A program made the translations under genes and the position numbers. From Bacteroidales bacterium UBA3810 (lineage in GTDB: Bacteria; Bacteroidota; Bacteroidia; Bacteroidales; Paludibacteraceae), in NCBI GenBank assembly GCA_002368645.1, contig DFEE01000006.1, forward strand, positions 124,001 through 188,000: DNA of 64,000 nucleotides. Reading direction: 5' to 3'. Under the pieces are notes generated by a model. The model was given only the letters and a program-made list of their open reading frames with translations. It was not told the DNA's origin and made no database searches. How positions within the stretch are numbered: position 1 is the stretch's first letter; the number at the start of each line of letters is the position of its first letter. Positions 31,542-40,213 of the stretch are shown one piece after another.

Positions 31542-32305
31542 GAAAACATCTATCCATGGTCATACTGCTAAGTATGATGTTGCCGGTTATGGCACAAGAG
31601 AACGGTGGTAAACTGCGTGCTCAGTTAGTAGAAGCAGGTGAAAAGGTAAAGGCCTGGGATACGGAGATCAATATGGATACGATAGACCAGGAGGATTTGC
31701 CGAAGCGTGTGACGGGTGGTATCATGTTAATGGCTAATATGTCCAACTTCATTCTCTTTCAAGGCATTCAGCAGGTTAAGTCTTATATGCAGGTGGGTGT
31801 AGATGTAGCCGGTTTAGTGGATTTTGTGGTGACGAAACACTTTGCCATCCAGGGTCGTTTGGCGTTGACGGCGGAGCAGAACAGGTTCTATGTGCAGGGT
31901 TCTCAGGAACATTTATGGTCATTCGGCTTTGATTTGCCGGTGCTATTTATGGGGCGTTTCGGGAATATGAATAAGGGTTATCTGTCTTTTGGTGCGGGTC
32001 CTTATACGCATTTCACGTTTGCCTCAAATGTGGGAAAATATACGAATGTAGAGACGCCAACTCCTATTGCTGCGGCTGATGAGTTGCAAACCTATGCACT
32101 TCACGATAATCACTCCGGAATCATTGTTTCTTTAGGCTATGAGTTTCCCATCGGTATATCGATATTAGCAAATTACCAAGTGAGCCTAACGGATGTGGTG
32201 ACTTTCTATAAGAGCGAAAACCACGCCAAGGGTACTACGCTTTATCCCCAACGGGTGAGCCTCGGTATAGCTTATCGGTGGAAGGGAAGTAAGAGGAAGA
32301 ATTAA
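31538..32305 (+). CDS. Putative outer-membrane beta-barrel protein
   Basis: 255 residues, signal peptide (LSMVILLSMMLPVMAQ). The mature part alternates hydrophobic and polar residues with Gly/aromatic-rich strands (YLSFGAGPYTHFTFAS, GIIVSLGYEFPIGISILANY, RVSLGIAYRWKG), as in PorT-like or OmpX-like small barrels. It overlaps the DUF5686 gene by ATGA, so the two are co-translated and probably work together in the envelope. I do not recognise a specific family. Confidence 0.8.
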   Translation: MRKHLSMVILLSMMLPVMAQENGGKLRAQLVEAGEKVKAWDTEINMDTIDQEDLPKRVTGGIMLMANMSNFILFQGIQQVKSYMQVGVDVAGLVDFVVTKHFAIQGRLALTAEQNRFYVQGSQEHLWSFGFDLPVLFMGRFGNMNKGYLSFGAGPYTHFTFASNVGKYTNVETPTPIAAADELQTYALHDNHSGIIVSLGYEFPIGISILANYQVSLTDVVTFYKSENHAKGTTLYPQRVSLGIAYRWKGSKRKN

Positions 32306-32362
32306 AATGGCGAATTGCAAATTACGAATTACGAAAGCGAAAAGTATAAAGTTGAAAGAAAT

Positions 32363-32737
32363 ATGCTAAAATTAATTTCTCTTTTGCTGGTCAATCAAGT
32401 GACCTTGATTGGGGGGCAGGTTTTGCTGAAGATAGCGTTAGACAGGGTGCCATCGCTCTCTTGGACATGGTCTTGGATATGGCATAATGTAATCCTTAAC
32501 CCCATTTTGATTTTAGCCATAGTGCTCTTTACCGGCGGCAACCTTATTTGGGTCTATATGCTTAAACTATATCCTCTGTCCACTGCGTATCCGTTGACTT
32601 CAATAGGTTTTGTGTTTTCTATGCTGTCCGGGTGGCTTATCTTAAAGGAAACAATAACGCCGCTCCAGTGGATCGGCGTTGTATTGGTGATGGTAGGTTG
32701 TTACCTGATTGCGTCCCATTCCGGTGTAGCTCAATAA
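32363..32737 (+). CDS. Small EamA/DMT-type membrane protein
   Basis: 124 residues from ATG 32363 (MLKLISLLLVNQ); the open frame can be read back to a TTG at 32315. Four hydrophobic segments, with SLLLVNQVTLIGGQVLLKIA, ILILAIVLFTGG, LYPLSTAYPLTSIGFVFSML and WIGVVLVMVGCYLIA. The half-length DMT layout is that of SMR transporters and of ArnE/ArnF-like undecaprenyl-linked sugar flippases. YPLSTAYPL is a typical EamA element. Substrate unknown. Its last 7 bases overlap the convergent LD-carboxypeptidase gene. Confidence 0.82.
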   Translation: MLKLISLLLVNQVTLIGGQVLLKIALDRVPSLSWTWSWIWHNVILNPILILAIVLFTGGNLIWVYMLKLYPLSTAYPLTSIGFVFSMLSGWLILKETITPLQWIGVVLVMVGCYLIASHSGVAQ

Positions 32738-33645
32738 GAGAGAGAGGCGTTGTCCTTATTGATTTCAAGGACAGCTTCTTTTCCAAACCAAAGGGGCATG
32801 TTTTCAGCTATATGTCCTGCCGGAAAATTAAAGAGTTTAGGAATTGAATATGGTTCTAAGACTCGTGCAATGGTCTCATAGACGGTTTCGCCCATTCCTT
32901 TGTCAACTTCACAGTCGGTAAATTGTCCGACTATCAGCCCGCCTATTTTAGCAAACACGCCGCTCATCTTCAGATTGAGTAACATTCGCTCTATGTGGTA
33001 GTGCCTCTCACCGATATCTTCTATAAAGAGGATGGGGTGTTCTTCCTCGCTGCATTGCTGGCGCATAACCTCCTCGAGGCTAAGTCTGGTACCTTGTAGT
33101 CCATAGAGTACACTGAGGTTGCCGCCAAAGACCCTTCCCTGAATAGCACCATAGTGGTTGAGCGGAGATATTTGTTCACCACTCATTTCGTAGTGCAAGG
33201 CTTTACCTTCTACCGCATCGTGCCATGCTCGCAAGGCGGGGCTATCCTCATTCAGTTCGCTCAGTCCTTTGCACATGAAACCGTGTAGAGTCGCTATTCC
33301 TCGCACTGCCAATGCCTGATGCAGTACCGTTACATCGGAGAAGCCGATAATAGTCTTGCTAAAGCAGCCTTGTAGCGGTGCTTGGGCAATCTCCGCTGCA
33401 ATGCGTTGTAGCCCATATCCGCCGCGAGAGCAGAGAATATAGCGCGTAGAAGGGTTCTTGAATGCCTCAATAAGGTCGCTGAACCGCTCTTGGTCTGTAC
33501 CGGCGAAACGACCGGATTGACTGCGGGCATAACGCCCTTCCGTTACAGTATATCCCCAGTCGGTGAGACGTTTCATGGCGCCGTCAATCAATTCCGGGGC
33601 AATCGCCCCCGAGGGACTAATGATGTGGAAATGAATATTTGCCAT
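32731..33645 (-). CDS. LD-carboxypeptidase (peptidase S66)
   Basis: 304 residues. It removes the terminal D-Ala from tetrapeptide stems in peptidoglycan recycling. Motifs of S66: HIISPSGAI at the N-terminus, LCSRGGYGLQRI, the nucleophile Ser in IIGFSDVTVLHQAL, HGFM, the catalytic Glu in ILFIEDIGERHYHIERML, and the catalytic His in NFPAGHIAENMPL. Cytoplasmic; no signal peptide. It starts immediately after the SDR gene. Confidence 0.92.
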   Translation of the reverse strand: MANIHFHIISPSGAIAPELIDGAMKRLTDWGYTVTEGRYARSQSGRFAGTDQERFSDLIEAFKNPSTRYILCSRGGYGLQRIAAEIAQAPLQGCFSKTIIGFSDVTVLHQALAVRGIATLHGFMCKGLSELNEDSPALRAWHDAVEGKALHYEMSGEQISPLNHYGAIQGRVFGGNLSVLYGLQGTRLSLEEVMRQQCSEEEHPILFIEDIGERHYHIERMLLNLKMSGVFAKIGGLIVGQFTDCEVDKGMGETVYETIARVLEPYSIPKLFNFPAGHIAENMPLWFGKEAVLEINKDNASLSY

Positions 33646-34416
33646 TTATGAATATAACTTACCGACTATCCAATTGACTAAACGCTTTGGAAGAAGTCTA
33701 TCAAGGAAACAGAAAATCTTGTACTCCCCGCCGCCGATATATTGTTGAGATAGGTGTCGGCGAGTGGCCATGTGATAGTATATAGCCGCTATTTTCGCAG
33801 CGGGAATACCGGTTTGCTCATCTTTCTCCATACGCTCCACTGCTGCTGTCATATGGGTGTAAATATCGCTCCCGCGAAGTTCTTTCTTGCGTGCAGCGGT
33901 GAAGCCCGTTTGCACATCGCCGGGCATCAGTACAGCGACCTCAATCCCCCATGGTCGCACTTCGTTTTGTAGTGCTAATGCGTAGGCATTGAGGGCTGCT
34001 TTCGTCGCGGAATAAAACGATTGGTAGGGAATAGAGAGTACTGCTGCAACGGAACTCGTAAACAAAAGCCGTCCGCCCTGTTGCTTGCGCAGATAGGGCA
34101 GAACGGCTTGGGTTAGATTGAGCGCGCCAAAGAAATTAACATCAAATTGCCGTTTAGCATCTTCAATGTCAGTAAACTCGATAGAACCGCTGATACCATA
34201 TCCCGCATTGGAGATAACGACATCCAACCACTCTACCTCGGTCATCACTTTCGCCACAGCTTGCTTCACCGACTCGGGGTTCGTTACATCGCAGGCAATC
34301 CTGCCATGCCGGCTCAACTCATAAACTTGCCACCCGTGAGCTTCAAAGACCTCTACGGTTGCTTTGCCGATACCGGACGAGCCCCCGGTGATGAGCAGCG
34401 TTTTCGCTCTTTTCAC
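33646..34416 (-). CDS. SDR family oxidoreductase, candidate 3-ketodihydrosphinganine reductase
   Basis: 256 residues, classical SDR. LLITGGSSGIGKATVEVF (TGxxxGxG), ISNAGYGISGS (NAG), the catalytic Ser in LFTSSVAAV and YSATKAALNAYALAL (YxxxK). The C-terminus is amphipathic (LLPKRLVNWIVGKLYS), which may bind a membrane. It lies directly after the serine palmitoyltransferase gene with a 4-base overlap. The next step of sphingolipid synthesis is reduction of 3-ketosphinganine by an SDR, so that role is a good guess. SDR sequence alone does not prove it. Confidence 0.85.
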   Translation of the reverse strand: MKRAKTLLITGGSSGIGKATVEVFEAHGWQVYELSRHGRIACDVTNPESVKQAVAKVMTEVEWLDVVISNAGYGISGSIEFTDIEDAKRQFDVNFFGALNLTQAVLPYLRKQQGGRLLFTSSVAAVLSIPYQSFYSATKAALNAYALALQNEVRPWGIEVAVLMPGDVQTGFTAARKKELRGSDIYTHMTAAVERMEKDEQTGIPAAKIAAIYYHMATRRHLSQQYIGGGEYKIFCFLDRLLPKRLVNWIVGKLYS

Positions 34417-35621
34417 TTTCTCTTAGGCTTTTTGTAGTTAGGCTTCTCTTTGAGCACAGAAGCGATGATCTCCACGGCTTCGTCAATGACGGGCTCTGTA
34501 TGGGTCGCCATCAGCGTTGTGCGCAGCAAACACTCACCTTCAACGCAAGCCGGTGTGATAACGGGATTAACGTATACGCCTGCCTCAAACATCTTCTTAC
34601 CATACCAAAGCGTATCCATTGTGTCATAGGTGAAGATGGGCACGATAGGCGTCGGTGCCTCAATAATCTTCACACCGGCATTGATAAGTCCTGTGCGGAA
34701 GTACTGGGCGATGTTCATCAGTCGTTGCGGGCGTTCCGGGTCTTGCTGCAATCTATGAAGTGCTGCCAAAGCGGTCGCCGCACTGGCGGGTGTCAATGAA
34801 GCCGAGAAGATGAACGGTCGGCTCACGTGTCTCACCCAGTCTAACACTGCGTGCTTCGCCAAAATACAGCCACCGATAGAGGCAAGGGACTTACTGAAGG
34901 TGAGCATCGTTATATCCACCTTGTCGGTCAAACCGAAATGCGCGGCGGTACCACGTCCGTTAGGTCCTAAGACACCGAAACCATGGGCGTCGTCCACCAT
35001 GACGCGTGCACCGTATTTCTCTGCGAGCGCCACTATCTCGGGCAATTTGCAGATATCACCGCGCATGGAGAATACGCCGTCAGTGACGATGAGTTTGCCG
35101 GCATCTACAGGTATCGCTTGCAGCATCCGCTCCAGGTCCTCCATATCGGAGTGCTTGTAGCGTAATACTTTAGCGAAGCTGAGTCGGCAAGCGTCGTAGA
35201 TGGAAGCATGGTTTTCGCGGTCATTGAGGATATAATCATCCTTACCGCAGATGCAGCTGATGATAGACAGATTAGTCTGGAAACCGGTAGAGCAGGTCAT
35301 AGCGTCCTCGTAACCGGTGAACGCTGCTAACTCTTTCTCCAACTGTATGTGGAGGTCCAAAGTGCCGTTCAAGAATCGGCTTCCGCTCACACCAGTGCCG
35401 TACTTATCCAATGCTTCGTGTCCCGCCTTAATGACTTCGGGGTCTTCCGTGAAACCGAGGTAGTTATTGCTACCGAGCATGATAACGCGGTGTCCCTCCA
35501 TTTGGACAACGGGAGCTTGGCGGCTCTCTAAAACATGAAAGTAGGGATACACATCCAACTTCCTCGCCATCCCTAAACGGGTGGCGTTGGCGTCGGATGA
35601 ACATTTAGCAAATAAATCCAT
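34413..35621 (-). CDS. spt: Serine palmitoyltransferase (alpha-oxoamine synthase family)
   Basis: 402 residues, PLP enzyme that condenses L-serine with an acyl-CoA. It resembles the Bacteroides SPT: LGSNNYLGFTEDPEVIKAG, YGTGVSGSRFLNGTLDLHIQ, CSTGFQTNLSIISCI, NHASIYDACRLSFAK, VFSMRGDICKLPEIV, VMVDDAHGFGVLGPNGRGTA, and the PLP-lysine region TFSKSLASIGGCILA. Alternatives in the family are KBL and BioF, but the GSRFLNGTLDLH and DDAHGFG pattern together with the C-terminal PVITPACV favour SPT. It sits 22 bases after mdh. It implies sphingolipids, as in other Bacteroidales. Confidence 0.87.
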   Translation of the reverse strand: MDLFAKCSSDANATRLGMARKLDVYPYFHVLESRQAPVVQMEGHRVIMLGSNNYLGFTEDPEVIKAGHEALDKYGTGVSGSRFLNGTLDLHIQLEKELAAFTGYEDAMTCSTGFQTNLSIISCICGKDDYILNDRENHASIYDACRLSFAKVLRYKHSDMEDLERMLQAIPVDAGKLIVTDGVFSMRGDICKLPEIVALAEKYGARVMVDDAHGFGVLGPNGRGTAAHFGLTDKVDITMLTFSKSLASIGGCILAKHAVLDWVRHVSRPFIFSASLTPASAATALAALHRLQQDPERPQRLMNIAQYFRTGLINAGVKIIEAPTPIVPIFTYDTMDTLWYGKKMFEAGVYVNPVITPACVEGECLLRTTLMATHTEPVIDEAVEIIASVLKEKPNYKKPKRK

Positions 35622-35643
35622 ATTGTATCAATATAGGTTTCAA

Positions 35644-36585
35644 TTAGATTGCATTAATCTCGTGGAGGGTAGCGGTGGTAGCTGCGGTAGCCTCGTAGGA
35701 AGCCTTGAAGAGAGCTTGTTCTTTTTCATTGAGTTTGAGCTCAACGATCTTCTCTACACCGTTTTTACCAATGATACATGGTACACCAATGTTTACATCT
35801 TTGAAGCCATATTCGCCCTCGAGATAAACGGAGCATGGGATCATCTTCTTTTGGTCATTGATGATGCTGTCCACGAGGAAAGCGATGCTGGCACCCGGAG
35901 CCATCCAAGCGCTGGTGCCGAGAAGACCGGTCAAGGTAGCACCACCGACCATAGTCTGAGCAGCTACTTCCTCAAGTTCAGCCTCACTGATGCACTCTGT
36001 TACCGGAATACCTTTATAGGTGGCGAAGCGAGTCATAGGAATCATGGTCTTGTCTCCGTGCCCACCGATAACGAAACCATCTACATCACGGGCATTGCAT
36101 CCTAATTTCTGGCTCAAGAAATATTTGAAACGGCTACTATCAAGCATGCCACCCATACCGATAACGCGATTCTTAGCCACACCTGTAGCCTTGAGTGTCA
36201 GATAAGCCATAGCGTCCATAGGATTGCTCACAACAACGAAAATGGTATTGGGGCTGTATTTGAGAGCTTGTTCGCAAACACTCTTAACGATACCGGCGTT
36301 AACGCCTAATAACTCTTCACGAGTCATGCCCGGCTTGCGGGGAATACCTGAAGTGATAACGACAACATCCGAACCGGCAGTCTCTTCGTACTTATTCGTA
36401 ACACCTTTTACAACGGTATCAAAACCAATAGACTGGGCTGTCTGCATGATATCCATGGCCTTACCTTCTGCAACACCTTCTTTGATATCAATCAAGACAA
36501 CTTCGCTGGCTACATTTTTAACAGCCAACACATTAGCGGCGGTAGCACCTACGTTACCTGCGCCGACAACGGTTACTTTACTCAT
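35644..36585 (-). CDS. mdh: Malate dehydrogenase
   Basis: 313 residues, LDH-like MDH. NAD-binding VTVVGAGNVGATAANVLA at residues 4-21; VVITSGIPRKPGMTREEL carries the Arg that selects for malate/oxaloacetate; VVSNPMDAMAYL; the catalytic His in FVIGGHGDKTMIP. It catalyses NAD-dependent interconversion of malate and oxaloacetate. First gene of an mdh-spt-SDR-LD-carboxypeptidase operon read from 36645-36676. Confidence 0.96.
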   Translation of the reverse strand: MSKVTVVGAGNVGATAANVLAVKNVASEVVLIDIKEGVAEGKAMDIMQTAQSIGFDTVVKGVTNKYEETAGSDVVVITSGIPRKPGMTREELLGVNAGIVKSVCEQALKYSPNTIFVVVSNPMDAMAYLTLKATGVAKNRVIGMGGMLDSSRFKYFLSQKLGCNARDVDGFVIGGHGDKTMIPMTRFATYKGIPVTECISEAELEEVAAQTMVGGATLTGLLGTSAWMAPGASIAFLVDSIINDQKKMIPCSVYLEGEYGFKDVNIGVPCIIGKNGVEKIVELKLNEKEQALFKASYEATAATTATLHEINAI

Positions 36586-36644
36586 AATTGTAATTTTTTT
36601 ATTGTTTATTAATACGATTTATTTTACTTTTAGCAACAATCGCG

Positions 36645-36676
36645 CAAAATTACATAAAAAAAATGATATATGCAAA
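36645..36676 (-). promoter_or_regulatory. Promoter of mdh operon
   Basis: Minus strand: -33 TTTGCATATATC (36676-36665), 20 bases, -7 TAATTTTG (36652-36645). Confidence 0.73.
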
Positions 36677-36700
36677 AAAAAAACAATTTTGATAGTTAAA

Positions 36701-36732
36701 TTTGGCATTATCGAAAATATTTATTATCTTTG
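36701..36732 (+). promoter_or_regulatory. Promoter of thiL
   Basis: -33 TTTGGCAT at 36701-36708, 20 bases, -7 TATCTTTG at 36725-36732, 22 bases before ATG 36755. Confidence 0.74.
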
Positions 36733-36754
36733 CGCCCAAAATAAAAATACGATT

Positions 36755-37819
36755 ATGGCGACAACGAAAAAGAACGGAACAGAGATTTCAAGTTTAGGTG
36801 AGTTTGGTCTTATTAAGCAATTGACCGATAAGATGGTGTATCAACAACCTTCAACCTTAAAAGGAGTCGGAGATGATTGTGCGGTTATCCGCGAGACGGG
36901 GGCGAAAGGTGAGGAGCCTGTCAAGTTAGTGACCACCGACTTACTCTTAGAGGGTGTTCACTTTAATCTTGAATATGTTCCCCTTAAGCACTTAGGATAT
37001 AAGGCGGCAGTAGTCAATTTTAGCGATGTTTATGCTATGAACGGCACTCCGACTCAGATTGTGGTGGGTTTAGGTGTTTCTGCGCGTTTCACCGTAGAGG
37101 ATATAGAAGAATTGTATAGTGGCATCCGCCTTGCCTGTGAGCGATATGGAGTGGATTTAGTCGGTGGAGACACTTCCGCCTCTATGACGGGACTTACTAT
37201 ATCTATTACGTGTATCGGCGAGGCAGAAAGGAAAGATGTCGTCTATCGTAATGGTGCTAAGGTTAATGACCTCATTTGTGTCAGTGGAAATTTAGGAACT
37301 GCCTATATGGGTTTGCAATTATTGGAACGTGAGCGGTTAGCATATCGTGGAGCCGAGACTTTGATAGGTGACAGAATAGATGCTTTCAAAGATAGAGAAT
37401 ATCTCTTGGAACGGCAACTAAAGCCGGAGGCGCGGCGCGATATAATCGCACAATTAAGGGAGGCGGGCATTCATCCCACGGCAATGATGGATATCAGTGA
37501 CGGACTCAGTTCGGAAATCAAACATATTTGTTCCCAATCCGGAGTGGGGTGTGCTATTTATGAGGATAAACTACCTATTGATATTAAGGCAGCAGAGGTA
37601 GCCGAGGAAATGAATCTCAATATCGTCACCTGTGCGCTCAATGGCGGTGAGGATTATGAGTTACTTTTCACCTGTGATATTAAGGACTACGAGAAATTAG
37701 TGCCCCTTGAGGATGTTTATCTCATCGGTCATATCACCAAGCCGGACTATGGTACAATACTTGTCGGGCGTAATGGCGAAGAACTGCCCCTCCGCGCCCA
37801 AGGTTGGGAGGCGTTTTGA
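36755..37819 (+). CDS. thiL: Thiamine-monophosphate kinase
   Basis: 354 residues from ATG 36755 (MATTKKNGTEIS); the open frame reaches back to 36224 across mdh and is not coding there. It phosphorylates thiamine monophosphate to the diphosphate. Motifs: SSLGEFGLIKQL, LKGVGDDCAVI, TTDLLLEGVHFNLEYVPLKH, LGYKAAVVNFSDVYAMNGTP, LVGGDTSAS, VSGNLGTAYMGLQLL, MDISDGLSSEIKHI and NGGEDYELLFTC. It ends with the family-typical GWEAF. Its last 73 bases overlap the convergent gene 37747-39132. Confidence 0.94.
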   Translation: MATTKKNGTEISSLGEFGLIKQLTDKMVYQQPSTLKGVGDDCAVIRETGAKGEEPVKLVTTDLLLEGVHFNLEYVPLKHLGYKAAVVNFSDVYAMNGTPTQIVVGLGVSARFTVEDIEELYSGIRLACERYGVDLVGGDTSASMTGLTISITCIGEAERKDVVYRNGAKVNDLICVSGNLGTAYMGLQLLERERLAYRGAETLIGDRIDAFKDREYLLERQLKPEARRDIIAQLREAGIHPTAMMDISDGLSSEIKHICSQSGVGCAIYEDKLPIDIKAAEVAEEMNLNIVTCALNGGEDYELLFTCDIKDYEKLVPLEDVYLIGHITKPDYGTILVGRNGEELPLRAQGWEAF

Positions 37820-39132
37820 ACTGCCGTCAGGTAGGCTGTGAGGAGGGCGAAGAGGTAGAGCCCTTTGCCTATATAGAGTGGAGGCTCGAGGAAGCTGAAG
37901 ATGATGAAGATGAGGATGAAGGTCAAAGCTGCCCATTGGTGTGTTCGGAAAGCTTGGAGGGTGAGAAAAAGATAGAGTGCGAGGCAGAGTAAGCCGGCGA
38001 TGATGCCGGCATGTGCACAATCGGCGAGCCATTGGTTATGGGGTAGCATGCGTGTTTTTGGTTTCCAGTCCTCGACTCTCATCTCGGGTGTGATAGTTCC
38101 TACACGTGGCCATGAGTTGTCTCCGATGGTATGGCATATCTCGACAGGGTTGAGTGCTCCGGCACCGGCGCCTGTCCAGGGTTTAGCTTGGATATAGCGT
38201 AAGGTTTTGGCGGTGAGTTCATCTCGTATGGGGTCAGCGCCGTATTGCTGCCAGAAGGGTAGTGTGCATCCTATGGCGGTTGTGGCGATTGCGGCGGTTG
38301 CTATGGACGCGATGATGCGTCGCCGGAGGGTAGGCTGAATGAGGATGAGATAGGCGACGAGTTCGATACCGACAAAGAGTAGTCCCATGCGTGATTGTGC
38401 GAGGAGGGTAATGAGCGCTCCTGCCGCCCATAACAGCCACCAAGCGTAGGGCTTTATGGCATTCATTCGGCGCAGGTCAATAGCGAGGCAGGTGATAGCA
38501 AAGAGGGGGAGGAGGTTATACGAGGGATGAGTGTAGCCATGTAGCCCTCCTAACCATCGGAAGATATAGTGGAAGGTGTCAAGGTATTCGATTTTCATCT
38601 TCGTGAGGACAGGCCATTGCCATGGGTAGATATGCAGTTGGGCGCAGCTAAGGAGCCATGAGAGCAAGGTCATGGCGATGAAGATATAGGCAACGGAGCA
38701 TGCGGCTCGGAGCATGCGGACGCGTTCCTCGGAAGTGGTGTGCAGGGAGGTGCCAATGAGCGTGAAGATGAGCAACGGTCCTCCGGTGCTGAGAATGGCG
38801 AGAACACCCTTTAGGGGTACGACCGACCAAGAGAGTGAGATGGTGAAGCAGGTGATGTAGAGGAGGGTAATTATTAGTGACGAATTACGGGGCAGAACCC
38901 TAATTACGGAAGAGAGGTCGGAGAATGCTATATAGATGATGAAGGCGATGGTGAGAATACCGAAAGTGATGTACATGACGGAGGGGAGATGCATAATGGT
39001 CGTCCATTGTAAGAACAGTGCCAACAGCAAGATTTGGCGGGGCCAAGCGTCCTTGCTCCAAGACATGCGGAAAAATTGTATAATAAAGGGCAAGTACAGG
39101 CAGGTGCCGAGGGTTGTGAGGAGAGTATCCAT
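37747..39132 (-). CDS. O-antigen ligase-like multi-pass membrane protein
   Basis: 461 residues with about 10 to 12 hydrophobic segments and a large periplasmic loop late in the sequence (RYIQAKPWTGAGAGALNPVE through MRVEDWKPKTRMLPHNQWLADCAHAGIIAG). The G-A-G-A-G loop followed by an H-N-x-W/Y-L motif and a final TM pair is the pattern of the Wzy_C/O-antigen ligase family, which joins glycan from an undecaprenyl carrier to an acceptor or polymerises it. The last 24 residues (VQNASQPWARRG onward) are read from DNA that also encodes the end of thiL on the other strand. Gene order suggests it is served by the two genes upstream. Confidence 0.82.
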   Translation of the reverse strand: MDTLLTTLGTCLYLPFIIQFFRMSWSKDAWPRQILLLALFLQWTTIMHLPSVMYITFGILTIAFIIYIAFSDLSSVIRVLPRNSSLIITLLYITCFTISLSWSVVPLKGVLAILSTGGPLLIFTLIGTSLHTTSEERVRMLRAACSVAYIFIAMTLLSWLLSCAQLHIYPWQWPVLTKMKIEYLDTFHYIFRWLGGLHGYTHPSYNLLPLFAITCLAIDLRRMNAIKPYAWWLLWAAGALITLLAQSRMGLLFVGIELVAYLILIQPTLRRRIIASIATAAIATTAIGCTLPFWQQYGADPIRDELTAKTLRYIQAKPWTGAGAGALNPVEICHTIGDNSWPRVGTITPEMRVEDWKPKTRMLPHNQWLADCAHAGIIAGLLCLALYLFLTLQAFRTHQWAALTFILIFIIFSFLEPPLYIGKGLYLFALLTAYLTAVQNASQPWARRGSSSPLRPTSIVP

Positions 39133-39166
39133 ATAGCTAATGACAGGGCAGAGCCCTAATTACAAA

Positions 39167-40213
39167 TTAGTGATAAGATTTGAGGTAGCGGATGAGCATT
39201 TGTAATTTTCGGTAGAGGTTGAGCGGTTTGTGTGGCATCAAGTTGCGGTAGTTGAGGTTGAAGTCGTCAATTGCGTCAAGGACTCGTGCGGCATTATGTC
39301 CGTCTCGGTGTGCCTCGTGGTATGCGGTGTAGTTCTCAATAGCGTCCATGAGTGCTTGCGGTCGTGTGAGTGCCAAGGCGATGGCGGAGCCTATCATGTC
39401 GGTAGCGGTGACATCTATGAGATGCGGTCCGGGGTGTGTATTGCGGAAAGTGACGACGGGCTTATGCATCATCAAATACTCGACAATAAGGCTACTGCTA
39501 TCGCAGAGCATGACATCTGTGAGTCGAAAGGTCTCAACGCCTTTGTTGATTCGGATGAAGTTGACATTATCATGTTTATCGGCGAGTTGTTGATATTGTG
39601 CGATGAGTTTATTGTCGTTGAGTAAGATGGGATGAAAGGTAATCAACCAGTCCCAGTTTTGGGTTCGCGCCAAGTTATCAATGACGGATGCCATTATGTA
39701 GGCGGATGAGATGCCTTTGCTGAACGTGGGGGCGTAGAGGATGCAGGGTCTTTCACGGTGCGGTTCTACCGCTGCATCCGGGGCAAAGAAAGTATCGGCT
39801 TTGCACCAGCCGGTTTCATAGATGCGGAAATAACGCTTTTGATTAGCCAGTTTGGTGAAATAGGGTGTGCTACTGGGGCCTTGCGTGCAGTAGATGTCCC
39901 AAAATCCTCTCAGGGTGAAATGGTCGTCAATCGCTTCGATGCGTTTGGCCATAGGATACCCGTGGAAGACCTGAACTTTGATGCCGGGGAAGAAAGGGTA
40001 GACCCAGTTACCGGGTGCAATGATGGCGAGGGGGTGATAGTCTTTTACCTCGCGGAGGTTATAGAGTCGTTTTTCTCCGTCTTGGAGCAAGTCCGGGCAA
40101 GAATATTCAAGCCACCATGCGGTGTCATCTCCGCGTCGGCGTATCTCGTCCTGTAGGGGACGCAGGATGGCGAAGGCGTAACTATGTGAAGCGAAGAGAA
40201 GGTAGTGTTTCAT
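39167..40213 (-). CDS. CDP-glycerol glycerophosphotransferase-like protein
   Basis: 348 residues, GT-B-like. Motifs: VQVFHGYPMAKRIEAID (the conserved HG), ILYAPTFSKGISSAYI, WLITFHPILLND, and MLCDSSSLIVEYLMMHKPVVTFRNTHPG near the C-terminus (the DSSS/hydroxyl-rich donor site). These are shared with TagF/TagB-type transferases, though it is shorter and only distantly like the protein at 2150-3379. It would transfer a polyol phosphate or a sugar phosphate. It overlaps the kinase gene upstream by ATGA. Confidence 0.78.
   Translation of the reverse strand: MKHYLLFASHSYAFAILRPLQDEIRRRGDDTAWWLEYSCPDLLQDGEKRLYNLREVKDYHPLAIIAPGNWVYPFFPGIKVQVFHGYPMAKRIEAIDDHFTLRGFWDIYCTQGPSSTPYFTKLANQKRYFRIYETGWCKADTFFAPDAAVEPHRERPCILYAPTFSKGISSAYIMASVIDNLARTQNWDWLITFHPILLNDNKLIAQYQQLADKHDNVNFIRINKGVETFRLTDVMLCDSSSLIVEYLMMHKPVVTFRNTHPGPHLIDVTATDMIGSAIALALTRPQALMDAIENYTAYHEAHRDGHNAARVLDAIDDFNLNYRNLMPHKPLNLYRKLQMLIRYLKSYH

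Noticed and set aside
36224..36754. N-terminal extension of thiL
   Set aside because: It runs antisense through mdh and its promoter. ATG 36755 follows a consensus promoter and gives the family N-terminus.
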